From positions 12,198 to 76,197 of the forward strand of contig CAAGEZ010000014.1 of assembly GCA_900768995.1 (NCBI GenBank): a DNA stretch of 64,000 nt, written 5' to 3'. The notes under the pieces were generated by a model. The model was not told where the DNA came from. It saw only the letters and a program-made list of their open reading frames with translations, and did not search any database. This stretch comes from Oscillospiraceae bacterium (GTDB taxonomy: Bacteria; Bacillota; Clostridia; Oscillospirales; Ruminococcaceae). Positions 42,513-51,807 of the stretch are shown here, piece after piece; within the stretch, counting starts at the first letter, position 1, and each line of letters starts with the position of its first letter. The position numbers and the translations under genes are program-made.

Positions 42513-42554
42513 AATCTCTCCCTGCATCATATAATGTAGCGGAGGGGTTTTTTT
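42513..42554 (+). terminator. Terminator whose stem holds the RBS of the next ORF
   Basis: CTCTCC-TGCAT / ATGTA-GGAGGGG stem followed by TTTTTTT. GGAGGGG in the second arm is also the only ribosome binding site for the ATG at 42555. Confidence 0.7.
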
Positions 42555-42875
42555 ATGGAGCTTGTAACTGTTCTTATTGTGGCGGTATTTGCGGCGGCAG
42601 TCCTTACGGAATGCTTTTTCGGCTTTGCGTCCATACGCTCGGCGATAGCGCACACTGAGGAGCGGACGGTCATTCTCATTCCCGTGACACGTGGAATGGA
42701 GGATATCGAGTATGTTCTCAGACAGGCGGCGAAAATGGCGGAGCAGTCGGATATCTACTGCCGATGCATCATCTGCGATGTGGGTGCGGACGGTGAAACG
42801 CTGGAGATATGCAGGCGGTTTGCGGAGGAACACGGAGGGTTTGAGATATCAGAATATAAAAAAAATCCTTCTTGA
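42555..42875 (+). CDS. Small membrane protein of unknown function
   Basis: 106 aa. One N-terminal helix (MELVTVLIVAVFAAAVLTECFFGF) and a cytosolic domain with RTVILIPVTRGMEDIEYVLRQAA and YCRCIICDVGADGETLEICRRF, which looks like half of a Rossmann or GT-A type sheet and may be a shortened nucleotide-sugar-binding fold. No catalytic set. The start codon directly follows a terminator T-tract and the 3' end overlaps the valS promoter -35 box by a few bases. Expression would need read-through or an unseen promoter. Confidence 0.65.
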   Translation: MELVTVLIVAVFAAAVLTECFFGFASIRSAIAHTEERTVILIPVTRGMEDIEYVLRQAAKMAEQSDIYCRCIICDVGADGETLEICRRFAEEHGGFEISEYKKNPS

Positions 42876-42900
42876 CAAACTGTCCCCCATATGCTATAAT
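42872..42900 (+). promoter_or_regulatory. Promoter of valS T-box transcript
   Basis: TTGACA, 17-base spacer, TATAAT. Confidence 0.9.
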
Positions 42901-42907
42901 AATAAGG

Positions 42908-43150
42908 TAATAAAAGCAATGATGGGGAGGAGTACGCATTTTTCCTTGCTCAGAGAAAAGACGGTAGGTGCGAGTCTTTGCATAAGGGCGGTGCGGAAGG
43001 TAGCCTCGGAGCTTCGGCGGCGAAAATATCAAGTAGTCATCGACGGTATTCCCCGTTACGGAATAATGAGTGCGCAGAATTTCTGCGAATTCAGGTGGTA
43101 CCACGGAATTTTCCGTCCTGAAGCTGTAATCGGCTTCGGGGCGTTTTTTT
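42908..43150 (+). ncRNA. T-box leader, valine-specific
   Basis: Stem I region, a specifier GUC (Val) in GTAGTCATC at 43036-43038, T-box sequence AGGTGGTACCACG at 43093-43105 and a terminator (about 43113-43150). Leads directly into valS, so the amino acid assignment agrees with the gene. Confidence 0.93.
43113..43150 (+). terminator. T-box terminator (Val leader)
   Basis: CGTCCTGAAGC / GCTTCGGGGCG stem followed by TTTTTTTAT. Confidence 0.85.
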
Positions 43151-43190
43151 ATGCTCCATATGCCGAATCTATGAAAGGAATGGTCAAAAA

Positions 43191-45812
43191 GTGAAAAAAG
43201 AACTTACAAAGGTTTATGATCCCAAAGAGGTCGAGGACAAAATTTACAAATTCTGGATGGACAACAACTGTTTCCGTGCAGAAGTCGATTCCAAGAAGAA
43301 GCCCTATACAATCGTTATCCCCCCTCCAAACATCACAGGTCAGCTCCATATGGGTCACGCCCTTGACGAAACTCTCCAGGATATCCTTATCCGCTGGAAG
43401 AGAATGTCGGGCTACAGTGCACTGTGGCTCCCCGGAACAGACCACGCCGCAATTGCAACAGAGGCAAAGATAGTTGAGGCTATGCGCAAAGAGGGCGTTA
43501 CCAAGGAAGATCTCGGCAGAGAGGGCTTTATGGAGCGTGCGTGGAAGTGGAAGGAGCAGTACGGCGGACGTATCGTTGAACAGCTCAAAAAGCTGGGCTC
43601 CTCCTGCGACTGGTCAAGAGAGCGCTTCACAATGGACGAGGGCTGTTCCAAGGCTGTCAAGGAGGTTTTCGTAAAATACTACGAAAAGGGCCTTATCTAC
43701 AGAGGTGAGAGGATCGTCAACTGGTGTCCTCACTGCAAGACCACCCTTTCCGATGCCGAGGTAAACTACGAGGATCAGGCAGGTCATTTCTGGCACCTGA
43801 GATATCCCCTCAAGGACGGCAGCGGCTATGTTGAGCTTGCTACCACCCGTCCCGAAACCCTCCTCGGTGATACAGCCGTTGCCGTAAACCCCAACGATGA
43901 GCGTTACAAGGACATCGTTGGCAAGATGCTTGTTCTTCCCCTCGTTGGCAGAGAGATACCCGTTGTAGCCGATGAATATGTTGAAACTGATTTCGGAACA
44001 GGCGTTGTAAAGATAACTCCTGCCCACGACCCCAACGACTTTGAGGTTGGCAAGCGTCATAATCTCCCCATTATCAACGTTATGACCGATGACGCAAAGA
44101 TAACCGATGATTATCCCGCATACGCAGGAATGGACAGATACGAGGCAAGAAAGAAGATAGTTGAGGATCTCGACAAGGGCGGTTTCCTTGTAAAGATCGA
44201 GGATTACAGCCATAACGTTGGAACCTGCTACCGCTGCGGAACCACCGTTGAGCCTAAGGTATCAACTCAGTGGTTCGTAAAGATGAAGCCCCTTGCACAG
44301 CCTGCTATCGACGCTGTAAAGAACGGCGAAACAAAGTTCGTGCCCGAGCGCTTTGAAAAGACTTATTTCCACTGGCTTGAAAATATCCGTGACTGGTGCA
44401 TCTCCCGTCAGATATGGTGGGGTCATCAGATACCCGCATTCTACTGCGATGACTGCGGCGAAACTGTTGTTACCAAGGAAAGCTCCGCAGTATGCCCCAA
44501 GTGCGGCAAGCCTATGAGACAGGACCCCGACACCCTCGACACCTGGTTCTCCTCCGCACTCTGGCCATTTTCCACACTGGGCTGGCCCGACAATACCGAG
44601 GACTTAAAATACTTCTATCCCACAAATACCCTCGTTACAGGCTACGACATCATCTTCTTTTGGGTAATCAGAATGATGTTCTCAGGAATCGAGAATATGG
44701 GCAAGCCTCCCTTTGACACCGTTCTTATCCACGGTCTCGTAAGGGATTCGCAGGGCAGAAAGATGTCCAAGTCCCTCGGAAACGGCATCGACCCTCTGGA
44801 GGTAATAGATCAGTACGGTGCAGATGCACTCCGCTTTATGCTTGCAACAGGAAATGCACCCGGCAACGATATGCGTTTTATAGAGGACAAGGTAAAGGCA
44901 TCGAGAAACTTTGCAAACAAGCTCTGGAATGCGTCGAGATTCGTTCTTATGAATCTCCCTGAGGACTTCAGGCTCACAGGTCTCCCCGAAAACCTCACAG
45001 CCGAGGACAAGTGGGTAATAAGCAAGTTCAACACCCTTGCAGGCGAGGTAAATCAGAACCTTGAAGCCTTTGAGCTGGGCGTTGCCTGCCAGAAGCTTTA
45101 TGACTTCATCTGGGACGTTTACTGCGACTGGTACATCGAGCTTACAAAGCCCCGTATCCAGGCAGGCGGCGAGACTGCAAAGACCGCTCAGACCGTTCTC
45201 GTATGGGTAATGGAGGGAATGCTGAAGCTTCTCCACCCCTTTATGCCTTACATCACCGAGGAAATTTGGTCAGCCGTATCCGACAGCGACAAGCCCGTAA
45301 TGCTCTCCGACTTCCCCGTATTCGATGAAAAGCTCGTTTACAGGAAGGAAGAAGAGGATTTCGGTAAGATAATCGACGCTATCAAGGCAGTGAGAAATAT
45401 CCGCTCCGAGATGAACGTTGTTCCCTCTGTAAAGGCACAGCTCTTCATCGAGACAGCCGACAAGGACGTTTTCAAGGCAGGCGTTATGTTCTTCGAGAAG
45501 CTTGCCTCCGCATCTTCCGTTGAAATTGGCGACAGCTTTGATATCCCCGACGCTGTTACAGCCGTAACACACTCCGCAAGAATTTTCATTCCTATGAGCG
45601 AGCTTGTTGACAAGGAAAAGGAGCTTGCACGCCTTAACAAGGAAAAGACTTCCGTTCAGAAGGATATTGACTTCTCTCAGGGCAAGCTGAACAATGCCGG
45701 CTTTATGGCAAAGGCTCCCGAAAAGCAGATAGAAGCTGAAAAGGCAAAGCTTGCCAAGGCACTTGAAAAGATGGAAAAGATAGAGCAGTCCATCGCAGCT
45801 TTCTCAAAGTAA
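43191..45812 (+). CDS. valS: Valyl-tRNA synthetase
   Basis: 873 aa class Ia synthetase. Starts at GTG with AAAGGAATGG upstream. HIGH motif MGHA in PNITGQLHMGHAL, editing domain (about 190-330, with TTRPETLLGDTAVAV), a zinc-type Cys cluster YCDDCGETV ... CPKCGKP, KMSKS at 524-528, anticodon-binding helices and a C-terminal coiled coil (about 805-873). It charges tRNA-Val and edits Thr. Controlled by the Val T-box; a tRNA-Val gene lies at 20.6 kb. Confidence 0.98.
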   Translation: MKKELTKVYDPKEVEDKIYKFWMDNNCFRAEVDSKKKPYTIVIPPPNITGQLHMGHALDETLQDILIRWKRMSGYSALWLPGTDHAAIATEAKIVEAMRKEGVTKEDLGREGFMERAWKWKEQYGGRIVEQLKKLGSSCDWSRERFTMDEGCSKAVKEVFVKYYEKGLIYRGERIVNWCPHCKTTLSDAEVNYEDQAGHFWHLRYPLKDGSGYVELATTRPETLLGDTAVAVNPNDERYKDIVGKMLVLPLVGREIPVVADEYVETDFGTGVVKITPAHDPNDFEVGKRHNLPIINVMTDDAKITDDYPAYAGMDRYEARKKIVEDLDKGGFLVKIEDYSHNVGTCYRCGTTVEPKVSTQWFVKMKPLAQPAIDAVKNGETKFVPERFEKTYFHWLENIRDWCISRQIWWGHQIPAFYCDDCGETVVTKESSAVCPKCGKPMRQDPDTLDTWFSSALWPFSTLGWPDNTEDLKYFYPTNTLVTGYDIIFFWVIRMMFSGIENMGKPPFDTVLIHGLVRDSQGRKMSKSLGNGIDPLEVIDQYGADALRFMLATGNAPGNDMRFIEDKVKASRNFANKLWNASRFVLMNLPEDFRLTGLPENLTAEDKWVISKFNTLAGEVNQNLEAFELGVACQKLYDFIWDVYCDWYIELTKPRIQAGGETAKTAQTVLVWVMEGMLKLLHPFMPYITEEIWSAVSDSDKPVMLSDFPVFDEKLVYRKEEEDFGKIIDAIKAVRNIRSEMNVVPSVKAQLFIETADKDVFKAGVMFFEKLASASSVEIGDSFDIPDAVTAVTHSARIFIPMSELVDKEKELARLNKEKTSVQKDIDFSQGKLNNAGFMAKAPEKQIEAEKAKLAKALEKMEKIEQSIAAFSK

Positions 45813-45865
45813 GGCGGTATGTCGTTGATTTGCGGCATTCTTAAACACACATAAGCATTATTTCG

Positions 45866-45901
45866 GCGGCTCTCTCCCAAGGCACATTCGGAGGGAGCCG
45901 C
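45866..45901 (+). other. Strong hairpin without T-tract after valS
   Basis: GCGGCTCTCTCC / GGAGGGAGCCGC with a 12-base loop. No T-run follows on either strand, so it may be a weak terminator or an mRNA-stabilising structure. Confidence 0.45.
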
Positions 45902-45957
45902 AAGTGATATGGGAATATGAACATCTAGTATATGAAATTCGACAGGGGGTCAAACAA

Positions 45958-46875
45958 ATGAACTTAACAAAAGAAACTCTTGACAGACTTTACAAAAAGC
46001 AGAAAACAATGCTCAGCGTGGGCTGGATAATCACAATAGCGGTGATAGCTCTGACCGAGGTGCTGAGATTACTTTTCAAAGACATCGTGACCAACAGGGC
46101 TGCTTTCAATTTTATTATGCTCATCATTGACATTCTGCCCATAATTTACATTGTCATTATGACGAAAAAGCTGATACCGTCAGGTCAGAGCCGCCGTTTA
46201 AGGAAGGTTTTTAAGGTAATGCAGCAGGATCCAATCTCCGACAACACTGTAAATATGCTTTATCGAGCAATAGGCGAAGCGTCAAAATATCCCGAAAAGC
46301 TGCGGCTTACGGGACTGCTTGTCAGCGTATATTCACTTAGGGGACAGTACAGGGAAGCTTTTGATCTTCTTTTTGCCTCTGACAGAAGCGGCTTTGAAAA
46401 ATATCCCGATGTGGCAATGCTTCATTTCAGTGATATAATATGTCTGTACGCTGAGGTCGGGGATAATGACAGTGCACTCAGAGCCTATGATGACGGAAAA
46501 CGCTTTTTTGAAGCGGCTTCGGAGAGAAATTATATCTGTTGTAACACGGCTTTCTCGGCGATGATAGGTGTGGAGGCAGCACAAAAAAATTACAGAAAGG
46601 CTCTTGACCTGCGGCTTATCCTCAATGAATATCAGAACCTTTTCAATTCATCAACAGGTGCGGCACAGCAGGGAACTCCGCTGAACCGATTGATAAAAGG
46701 TACGGTGTTTATGGACTCTGCAGAGCTTTTTTACCTCTGCGGCGACCTTGACAATGCCGCCAAATACATAGATATCGGCGGACCTATGCTTTCCGCAAGT
46801 CCCTTTCTGACGGGAAAGGCAAATGACCTTTCGGAAAAGATAAGAACTGCTCTTGCACAGCGGAGTTATCAATAA
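45958..46875 (+). CDS. Membrane-anchored TPR-like protein of unknown function
   Basis: 305 aa from the ATG at 45958 (AGGGGGTC upstream); an earlier in-frame ATG lacks a site. Two N-terminal helices (about 20-42 and 55-75), then a cytosolic all-helical region (about 90-300) with repeated pairs such as PEKLRLTGLLVSVYSLRGQYREAFDLLF and YAEVGDNDSALRAYDDGKRFFEA, typical of degenerate tetratricopeptide repeats. Probably a scaffold. Its stop lies 29 bases before the folC start, so it may share the folC transcript. Confidence 0.72.
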   Translation: MNLTKETLDRLYKKQKTMLSVGWIITIAVIALTEVLRLLFKDIVTNRAAFNFIMLIIDILPIIYIVIMTKKLIPSGQSRRLRKVFKVMQQDPISDNTVNMLYRAIGEASKYPEKLRLTGLLVSVYSLRGQYREAFDLLFASDRSGFEKYPDVAMLHFSDIICLYAEVGDNDSALRAYDDGKRFFEAASERNYICCNTAFSAMIGVEAAQKNYRKALDLRLILNEYQNLFNSSTGAAQQGTPLNRLIKGTVFMDSAELFYLCGDLDNAAKYIDIGGPMLSASPFLTGKANDLSEKIRTALAQRSYQ

Positions 46876-46904
46876 ATAAAGCAAATGCTTTAGGAGGAAC
46901 GCTC

Positions 46905-48155
46905 TTGAACGGCGAGATAATAAATTTTCTCGGGAGCTACACAAAATCGGGTACTCCCGTTCACGATCTGACGAGATTTGAAAATCTTATGCACAGGCTG
47001 GGCGACCCGCAGAACAGCCTTAAATTCGTCCACGTTGCAGGAACGAACGGCAAAGGCTCAGTGGTGAGAATGCTTGCAAATTCCCTCACCCTCTCGGGCT
47101 ACAAAACAGGCGAGTTCACCTCTCCGTTTATCTACAGGTACAATGACCGCATAAAGATAAACGGCAAAGAGATATCCGATGATGACCTTGCACGACTCAT
47201 TTCCGTAGTAAAGCCCATTGCGGAGAGCGACTGTGCGGGATATTCCCAGTTTGAGATAACAAACGCCATTGCATTTATGTATTTTGCGGAGCAGAACTGC
47301 GATATCGTTGTGCTTGAAACAGGCGTTGGGGGACTGAACGACAGCACCAATATAATTCGTGACAATATCTGCTCCGTCATAATGTCCATATCCTTTGACC
47401 ACACCGCTGTTCTCGGGGACAAGATAACCGACATCGCCTTTCAGAAAGCAGGCATAATCAAGGACGAGTGCCCCGTGGTGGTTTACCCCTGCAATCCCCT
47501 TGAAGCAAACCTCGTCATCGACAAATACGCCGCTATCCACGGCTCACGTGTTATCCGCCCCGACCTTACAAAGCTGAATATCCTGAGGACCAAGCCCGAC
47601 GGCAATGCATTTTCTTACAAGCTCCGTGACTACGCCACCGCAATGCCCGGAAATCATCAGATATACAACGCCATTACCGCCATTGAAGCCGCAGGGGTCA
47701 TAAAGAAAAAGTACAAAAAGCTTACCGACAGCAAGGTTTTTGAGGGCATATCCACCGCAGTCGTGCCTTCAAGATGTCAGATAGTCCGCCAAAAAGACCC
47801 GATGATAATTATTGACGGTGCTCACAACCCCGACGGAATGCGTGCGCTAACGGAATTTGTGTCAAAGCTGCCCCAGTACCCAAAGGTTATGATATGCGGA
47901 ATGAGTGCGGACAAGGACTGGAAAGCCGCTCTCGCCTGCATCTCTCCATACATCGACAAGGCGTTCTGCATTGACGGTTTCTGCCCCAAAACAGTTTTTG
48001 CGCCCAAGCTTGCGGAGTGCTTTAAGGACGGAGAATGTGCGCCTCTCTCAGAGGTCTACCGCCGTGCATATTCATATGCCGAAAACGGCGGACTGCTCCT
48101 CATCGGCGGCTCACTTTACATTCCCTCGGCGCTGAATAAATTCGGGGGAAACTGA
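46905..48155 (+). CDS. folC: Folylpolyglutamate synthase / dihydrofolate synthase
   Basis: 416 aa Mur-ligase-family enzyme. Starts at TTG, 7 bases after AGGAGG. P-loop HVAGTNGKGSVV at about 44-55, FTSPFIYRYNDRI, the Mg-site SISFDHTAVLGD, and MIIIDGAHNPDGM in the C-terminal domain. It adds glutamates to folates, and in bacteria lacking a separate enzyme it also makes dihydrofolate. Cytoplasmic. Followed closely by the Cys-motif gene. Confidence 0.96.
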   Translation: MNGEIINFLGSYTKSGTPVHDLTRFENLMHRLGDPQNSLKFVHVAGTNGKGSVVRMLANSLTLSGYKTGEFTSPFIYRYNDRIKINGKEISDDDLARLISVVKPIAESDCAGYSQFEITNAIAFMYFAEQNCDIVVLETGVGGLNDSTNIIRDNICSVIMSISFDHTAVLGDKITDIAFQKAGIIKDECPVVVYPCNPLEANLVIDKYAAIHGSRVIRPDLTKLNILRTKPDGNAFSYKLRDYATAMPGNHQIYNAITAIEAAGVIKKKYKKLTDSKVFEGISTAVVPSRCQIVRQKDPMIIIDGAHNPDGMRALTEFVSKLPQYPKVMICGMSADKDWKAALACISPYIDKAFCIDGFCPKTVFAPKLAECFKDGECAPLSEVYRRAYSYAENGGLLLIGGSLYIPSALNKFGGN

Positions 48156-48180
48156 TATATATGCGAAAAAGGGGGGGAAT

Positions 48181-49086
48181 ATGACGCAGAAAAATACAGC
48201 ATATTATCATCTTCCGGGACTGTTTGAATTTTATGAGCTTTACCGTGTCTTTCTGCCCATATTTCGTGAGCACAGAGAATATTTTTATGAGTGGTGTGAT
48301 ATAGGCTCTGTCTATGGCACTCCCGCAGACTGCATTTGGGGTGGGGGACGTGTGGGCTTCGGAGACACAGCTCCCCGAGATGTTCTTGCGCTGATGCGGG
48401 AATATAAAATTTCTTCACGGCTCACGTTCAGCAATTCCCTGCTCAGAGAAGAACACCTTGCCGACAGAAAATGCAATGCCTTATGCGCCCTGTTTGCTGA
48501 AAATGACGAGCCCCGAAACGGTATTATCATTTATTCTGATATGCTGCTTTCGCATCTGAAAAAGAATTTTCCAAGCTTTTATTTTGTTTCTTCCACCACC
48601 AAGGTGCTGACGGAGTTCGGGCAGTTTTTGAGAGAGACAGACCGTGATGATTTTCGCTATGTCGTGCCGGATTTCCGCCTGAACAAAAGTTTTTCCGAAC
48701 TTTCCGCAATGTCCGAAAATCAAAAGGACAAGACAGAATTTTTGTGCAATGAGTGTTGCTATATAGGCTGTAGGGACAGGAAAAAATGCTACGAAAATGT
48801 CAGCCGAAAAAATCTTGGCGAAAGCTGCCCCGACCACATCTGCACAGCCCCCGACGCAGACAAGGGCTATATGTTTTCAAGAGCAATGGAAAATCCCGGC
48901 TTTATCGGTATAAATGATATCCGAAATATCTACCTCCCAATGGGCTTTTCCAATTTCAAAATAGAGGGCAGGGGACTTGGAAGTGCCGTTATTCTCGAAT
49001 TTCTCCTCTATTATATGACAAAGCCCGAGTATCAGCTGAAAGTCAGGGAAAAAATATATCTTGACAGTATGCTTGATCTGTTTTGA
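48181..49086 (+). CDS. Uncharacterised protein with NECC-type Cys motif (U32-like)
   Basis: 301 aa; AGGGGGGG site just before the ATG. Mixed alpha/beta with WGGGRVGFGD, RLTFSNSLLREEHL, then CNECCYIGCRDRKKCYENVS (residues about 193-212) and a later CPDHICTA. The Cys cluster with R-x-x-x-Y resembles that of U32-peptidase-related TIM barrels that bind iron-sulfur clusters. No signal peptide. Function unknown; the weak U32 resemblance is by eye. Sits 25 bases after folC, likely in the same transcript. Confidence 0.65.
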   Translation: MTQKNTAYYHLPGLFEFYELYRVFLPIFREHREYFYEWCDIGSVYGTPADCIWGGGRVGFGDTAPRDVLALMREYKISSRLTFSNSLLREEHLADRKCNALCALFAENDEPRNGIIIYSDMLLSHLKKNFPSFYFVSSTTKVLTEFGQFLRETDRDDFRYVVPDFRLNKSFSELSAMSENQKDKTEFLCNECCYIGCRDRKKCYENVSRKNLGESCPDHICTAPDADKGYMFSRAMENPGFIGINDIRNIYLPMGFSNFKIEGRGLGSAVILEFLLYYMTKPEYQLKVREKIYLDSMLDLF

Positions 49087-49089
49087 AAA

Positions 49090-49138
49090 TATACTATATG
49101 CACATATATACGCTTGCTTTGTTTTGCTATATAGTATA
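49090..49138 (+). repeat. 49-bp perfect inverted repeat with ATACTA...TAGTAT ends
   Basis: TATACTATAT / ATATAGTATA arms of 10 bases around a 29-base loop. The ends recall the larger palindromic elements, but the rest does not match. A second weaker hairpin GCGCCCG / CGGGTGC (about 49170-49211) with AATTTTATT follows and may terminate the upstream gene. Confidence 0.5.
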
Positions 49139-49275
49139 AAATTACCAATGACATTTTATGTCAAAAAATGCGCCCGTTTATCTTTGTAAAAATGCAACAG
49201 ATATCGGGTGCAATTTTATTCTGCATATGTTATATATGCATAACTTTAACAGACGAAACCGCAAAAGCATTCGGC

Positions 49276-49304
49276 TTGAAAAAATCAAGATACAGGGTTA
49301 TAAT
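49276..49304 (+). promoter_or_regulatory. Promoter of pdxST
   Basis: TTGAAA, 17-base spacer, TATAAT, 35 bases before the start. Confidence 0.72.
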
Positions 49305-49339
49305 AGGATTAAAATCAAGCCGAAAGGAACGATATAACA

Positions 49340-50215
49340 ATGAGTGAAAACAGAGCAGAGCTGAACAGAAACCTCGCCCAGATGCTCAAGGGCGGCGTAA
49401 TTATGGACGTAACCACCCCCGAGCAGGCAAAGATAGCAGAGGCTGCGGGCGCCTGTGCGGTAATGGCGCTGGAGCGTATCCCCGCTGACATCAGAGCGGC
49501 AGGCGGCGTTTCAAGAATGAGCGACCCCAAGATGATAAAGGGCATTCAGGCAGCCGTTTCCATTCCCGTAATGGCGAAGTGCAGAATAGGTCATTTTGCT
49601 GAGGCTCAGATACTTCAGGCTATCGAGATCGACTACATCGACGAGTCCGAGGTCCTCTCTCCCGCCGATGACAGATACCACATCGACAAAACTCAGTTCG
49701 ACGTTCCTTTCGTATGCGGCGCAAAGGACCTTGGCGAGGCTCTCAGACGTATAAACGAGGGTGCTTCAATGATAAGGACCAAGGGCGAACCCGGTACAGG
49801 AGACGTTGTTCAGGCAGTCCGCCATATGAGAATGATGCAGTCCGAGATAAGACGCATTTCCTCAATGTCCCACGATGAGCTTTATGAAGCCGCAAAGCAG
49901 CTCCAGGTACCCTATGACCTTGTTGAGTATGTTGCCGCAAACAGAAAACTCCCCGTTGTAAACTTTGCCGCAGGCGGAGTTGCAACTCCCGCCGATGCCG
50001 CTCTTATGATGCAGCTGGGCGCAGAGGGCGTTTTCGTAGGCTCAGGCATTTTCAAGTCGGGCAATCCCGAAAAGCGTGCCGCAGCCATCGTCAAGGCAGT
50101 TACAAACTACAACGACCACAAGCTCCTTGCAGAGCTTTCCGAGGACCTCGGCGAAGCAATGGTGGGTATAAACGAGCAGGAAATTGCCCTCTTAATGGCG
50201 GAGCGTGGTAAGTGA
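49340..50215 (+). CDS. pdxS: Pyridoxal 5'-phosphate synthase subunit PdxS
   Basis: 291 aa TIM barrel, very conserved. Signatures: [36 protein letters not shown], the first catalytic Lys in [10 protein letters not shown], the second Lys in [11 protein letters not shown], and [28 protein letters not shown]. It condenses ribose 5-phosphate, glyceraldehyde 3-phosphate and ammonia into PLP. The start is preceded by GAAAGGAACG. It overlaps pdxT by one base, so the two subunits are made together. Confidence 0.98.
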   Translation: MSENRAELNRNLAQMLKGGVIMDVTTPEQAKIAEAAGACAVMALERIPADIRAAGGVSRMSDPKMIKGIQAAVSIPVMAKCRIGHFAEAQILQAIEIDYIDESEVLSPADDRYHIDKTQFDVPFVCGAKDLGEALRRINEGASMIRTKGEPGTGDVVQAVRHMRMMQSEIRRISSMSHDELYEAAKQLQVPYDLVEYVAANRKLPVVNFAAGGVATPADAALMMQLGAEGVFVGSGIFKSGNPEKRAAAIVKAVTNYNDHKLLAELSEDLGEAMVGINEQEIALLMAERGK

Positions 50216-50772
50216 TGTCAAAAAAAATAGCAGTCCTTGCACTTCAGGGCGCATTTGCGGAGCACGAAAAAAAGCTGTCCGAGCTTGGCATAGAAAGCTT
50301 TGAGATACGTCAGCTCCCTGATATAAACAGGTCATATGACGGACTTATCCTCCCCGGAGGAGAGAGCACCGTTCAGGGCAAGCTCCTCAGAGAGCTGGGA
50401 CTTTTTGACCCCATAAAAGCACAGATAGAAAAGGGACTCCCCGTTTTCGGCACCTGTGCGGGAATGATACTCCTCGCTCAGAATATCGAGGGCGGCGAGC
50501 CTGCACATCTTGCCACAATGCCCGTTACCGTCAGAAGAAACGCCTACGGCAGACAGCTTGGCAGTTTCTTCACCCACGACAGCTTCAACGGCAGGGAAAT
50601 ACCAATGAGCTTTATCCGTGCTCCTTTTATCAGCAATATCGGCTCGGCAGAAGTTCTCGGCGAAACAGGCGGGCATATCGTGGCGGCAAGGTATAAAAAT
50701 CAGCTTGTCACCGCTTTTCACCCCGAGCTTTGCGATGATATGTACGTTTACGAATATTTTCTTTCAATGTAA
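50215..50772 (+). CDS. pdxT: Pyridoxal 5'-phosphate synthase glutaminase subunit PdxT
   Basis: 185 aa from the ATG at 50215, whose A is the last base of the pdxS stop. Glutaminase triad: Cys in FGTCAGMILLA, His and Glu in FHPELCDD. The oxyanion-hole loop LPGGESTVQGKL is present. It supplies ammonia from glutamine to PdxS. A terminator follows at once. Confidence 0.97.
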   Translation: MSKKIAVLALQGAFAEHEKKLSELGIESFEIRQLPDINRSYDGLILPGGESTVQGKLLRELGLFDPIKAQIEKGLPVFGTCAGMILLAQNIEGGEPAHLATMPVTVRRNAYGRQLGSFFTHDSFNGREIPMSFIRAPFISNIGSAEVLGETGGHIVAARYKNQLVTAFHPELCDDMYVYEYFLSM

Positions 50773-50782
50773 TAATATTTTT

Positions 50783-50820
50783 CCGTCTCAGTGCGCTATG
50801 CACCGAGGCGGATTTTTTTA
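50783..50820 (+). terminator. Terminator after pdxST
   Basis: CCG-CTC-GTGC / GCAC-GAG-CGG stem followed by ATTTTTTTA. Confidence 0.82.
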
Positions 50821-50862
50821 CATTAAAATCCCATTAGGAAAATAAAACCTTTGTGAAAATTA

Positions 50863-50891
50863 TAGACAAAGCCATATAATAGTAGTATAAT
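50863..50891 (+). promoter_or_regulatory. Promoter of LysR gene
   Basis: TAGACA, 17-base spacer, TATAAT; a second TATAAT at 50875 may give an alternative start. Confidence 0.6.
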
Positions 50892-50943
50892 ATAGACATA
50901 TACTTTTTTATATGACCGTATGTCAAAGCAGGGAAGTGAGCAG

Positions 50944-51807
50944 ATGAATCTACAGCATCTTAAATATATGACCGAGGTGGAGCGGACAGGCTCTGTGACC
51001 AAGGCGGCGGCAAATCTTTTTATGGGTCAGCCCAATCTCAGCAAAGCCATAAAGGAAGTGGAGACCGAGATAGGCATAACCGTTTTCCGCAGGAGCGCAA
51101 AGGGCGTTTACCCCACTCCCGAGGGAGCGGAGTTTCTTGTCCGTGCGGCGGCGGTGCTTGCTGAAATGGAAAAGCTTGAAGCGGTTTATAAGCAGGACGG
51201 CGTTTCTGAGCGGTTTTCGTTCTGCGTTCCGAAAGCGGAATATGTTCTGCGGCTTGCGGCGGAGCTTGCAAAAAAGCTCCCCGATGCGGACATAGAGTGC
51301 ATCACGGCTGATTTTTCCGCAGCCGTGAGCAGGCTTTCCGACGGGATATGCAGCATTGCCGCAGTTCGGTGTCCCAAAAGCAGCAGTGATTTTTTCATTG
51401 CCCTTGCAAATGAAAAAAAGCTCCGTTTTGAACCTATAGCGTCATCGGAATATGTGCTGCTCACCTCGGAAAAAAGTCCCATTGCCAATATGGATACCGT
51501 GACCCCGACAGTCCTTGCGTCACTTGCAAGGATATCTTATAATGATGTATCCCCGGAGCTGCCCTGTTCAAGAAATGTAATGCTTGATGATATCTCGGAC
51601 TGCCTTGAGCTTCTGTCGGAGCTGTCTGACAGCTATATGATATCAGCACCGCTCTCTGATGATAAGCTTGACAGATACGGGCTTTTTTCAAAAAAATACC
51701 CCGCCTCGGGATATACCGACTATATCCTCTATCCCCAAGGCTGCAAGTCCGATGAATACACTAATGAATTTGTAAACACACTGAAAAGGATAATAACAAA
51801 TGGATAA
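50944..51807 (+). CDS. LysR-family transcriptional regulator
   Basis: 287 aa from the ATG at 50944 (GGGAAGTGAG upstream). Winged HTH at 1-60: [44 protein letters not shown], followed by the linker helix and a LysR effector domain to the end, with a PTVLAS turn. The effector domain is less conserved than usual. The target is not shown; the divergent or neighbouring gene rule points nowhere here since the upstream pdxST is co-directional. Its last 8 bases overlap the uvrB start. Confidence 0.92.
   Translation: MNLQHLKYMTEVERTGSVTKAAANLFMGQPNLSKAIKEVETEIGITVFRRSAKGVYPTPEGAEFLVRAAAVLAEMEKLEAVYKQDGVSERFSFCVPKAEYVLRLAAELAKKLPDADIECITADFSAAVSRLSDGICSIAAVRCPKSSSDFFIALANEKKLRFEPIASSEYVLLTSEKSPIANMDTVTPTVLASLARISYNDVSPELPCSRNVMLDDISDCLELLSELSDSYMISAPLSDDKLDRYGLFSKKYPASGYTDYILYPQGCKSDEYTNEFVNTLKRIITNG

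Noticed and set aside
42908..43150. Small protein-coding frame within the valS leader
   Set aside because: The region is a T-box RNA; the open frame has no RBS and lies inside the structured leader.
45866..45901. Terminator after valS
   Set aside because: Strong stem, but no T-tract on either strand; kept only as a hairpin.
48116..48418. Open frame on the minus strand across the folC end
   Set aside because: No RBS; it overlaps the real start of the plus strand gene with a strong AGGGGGGG site.
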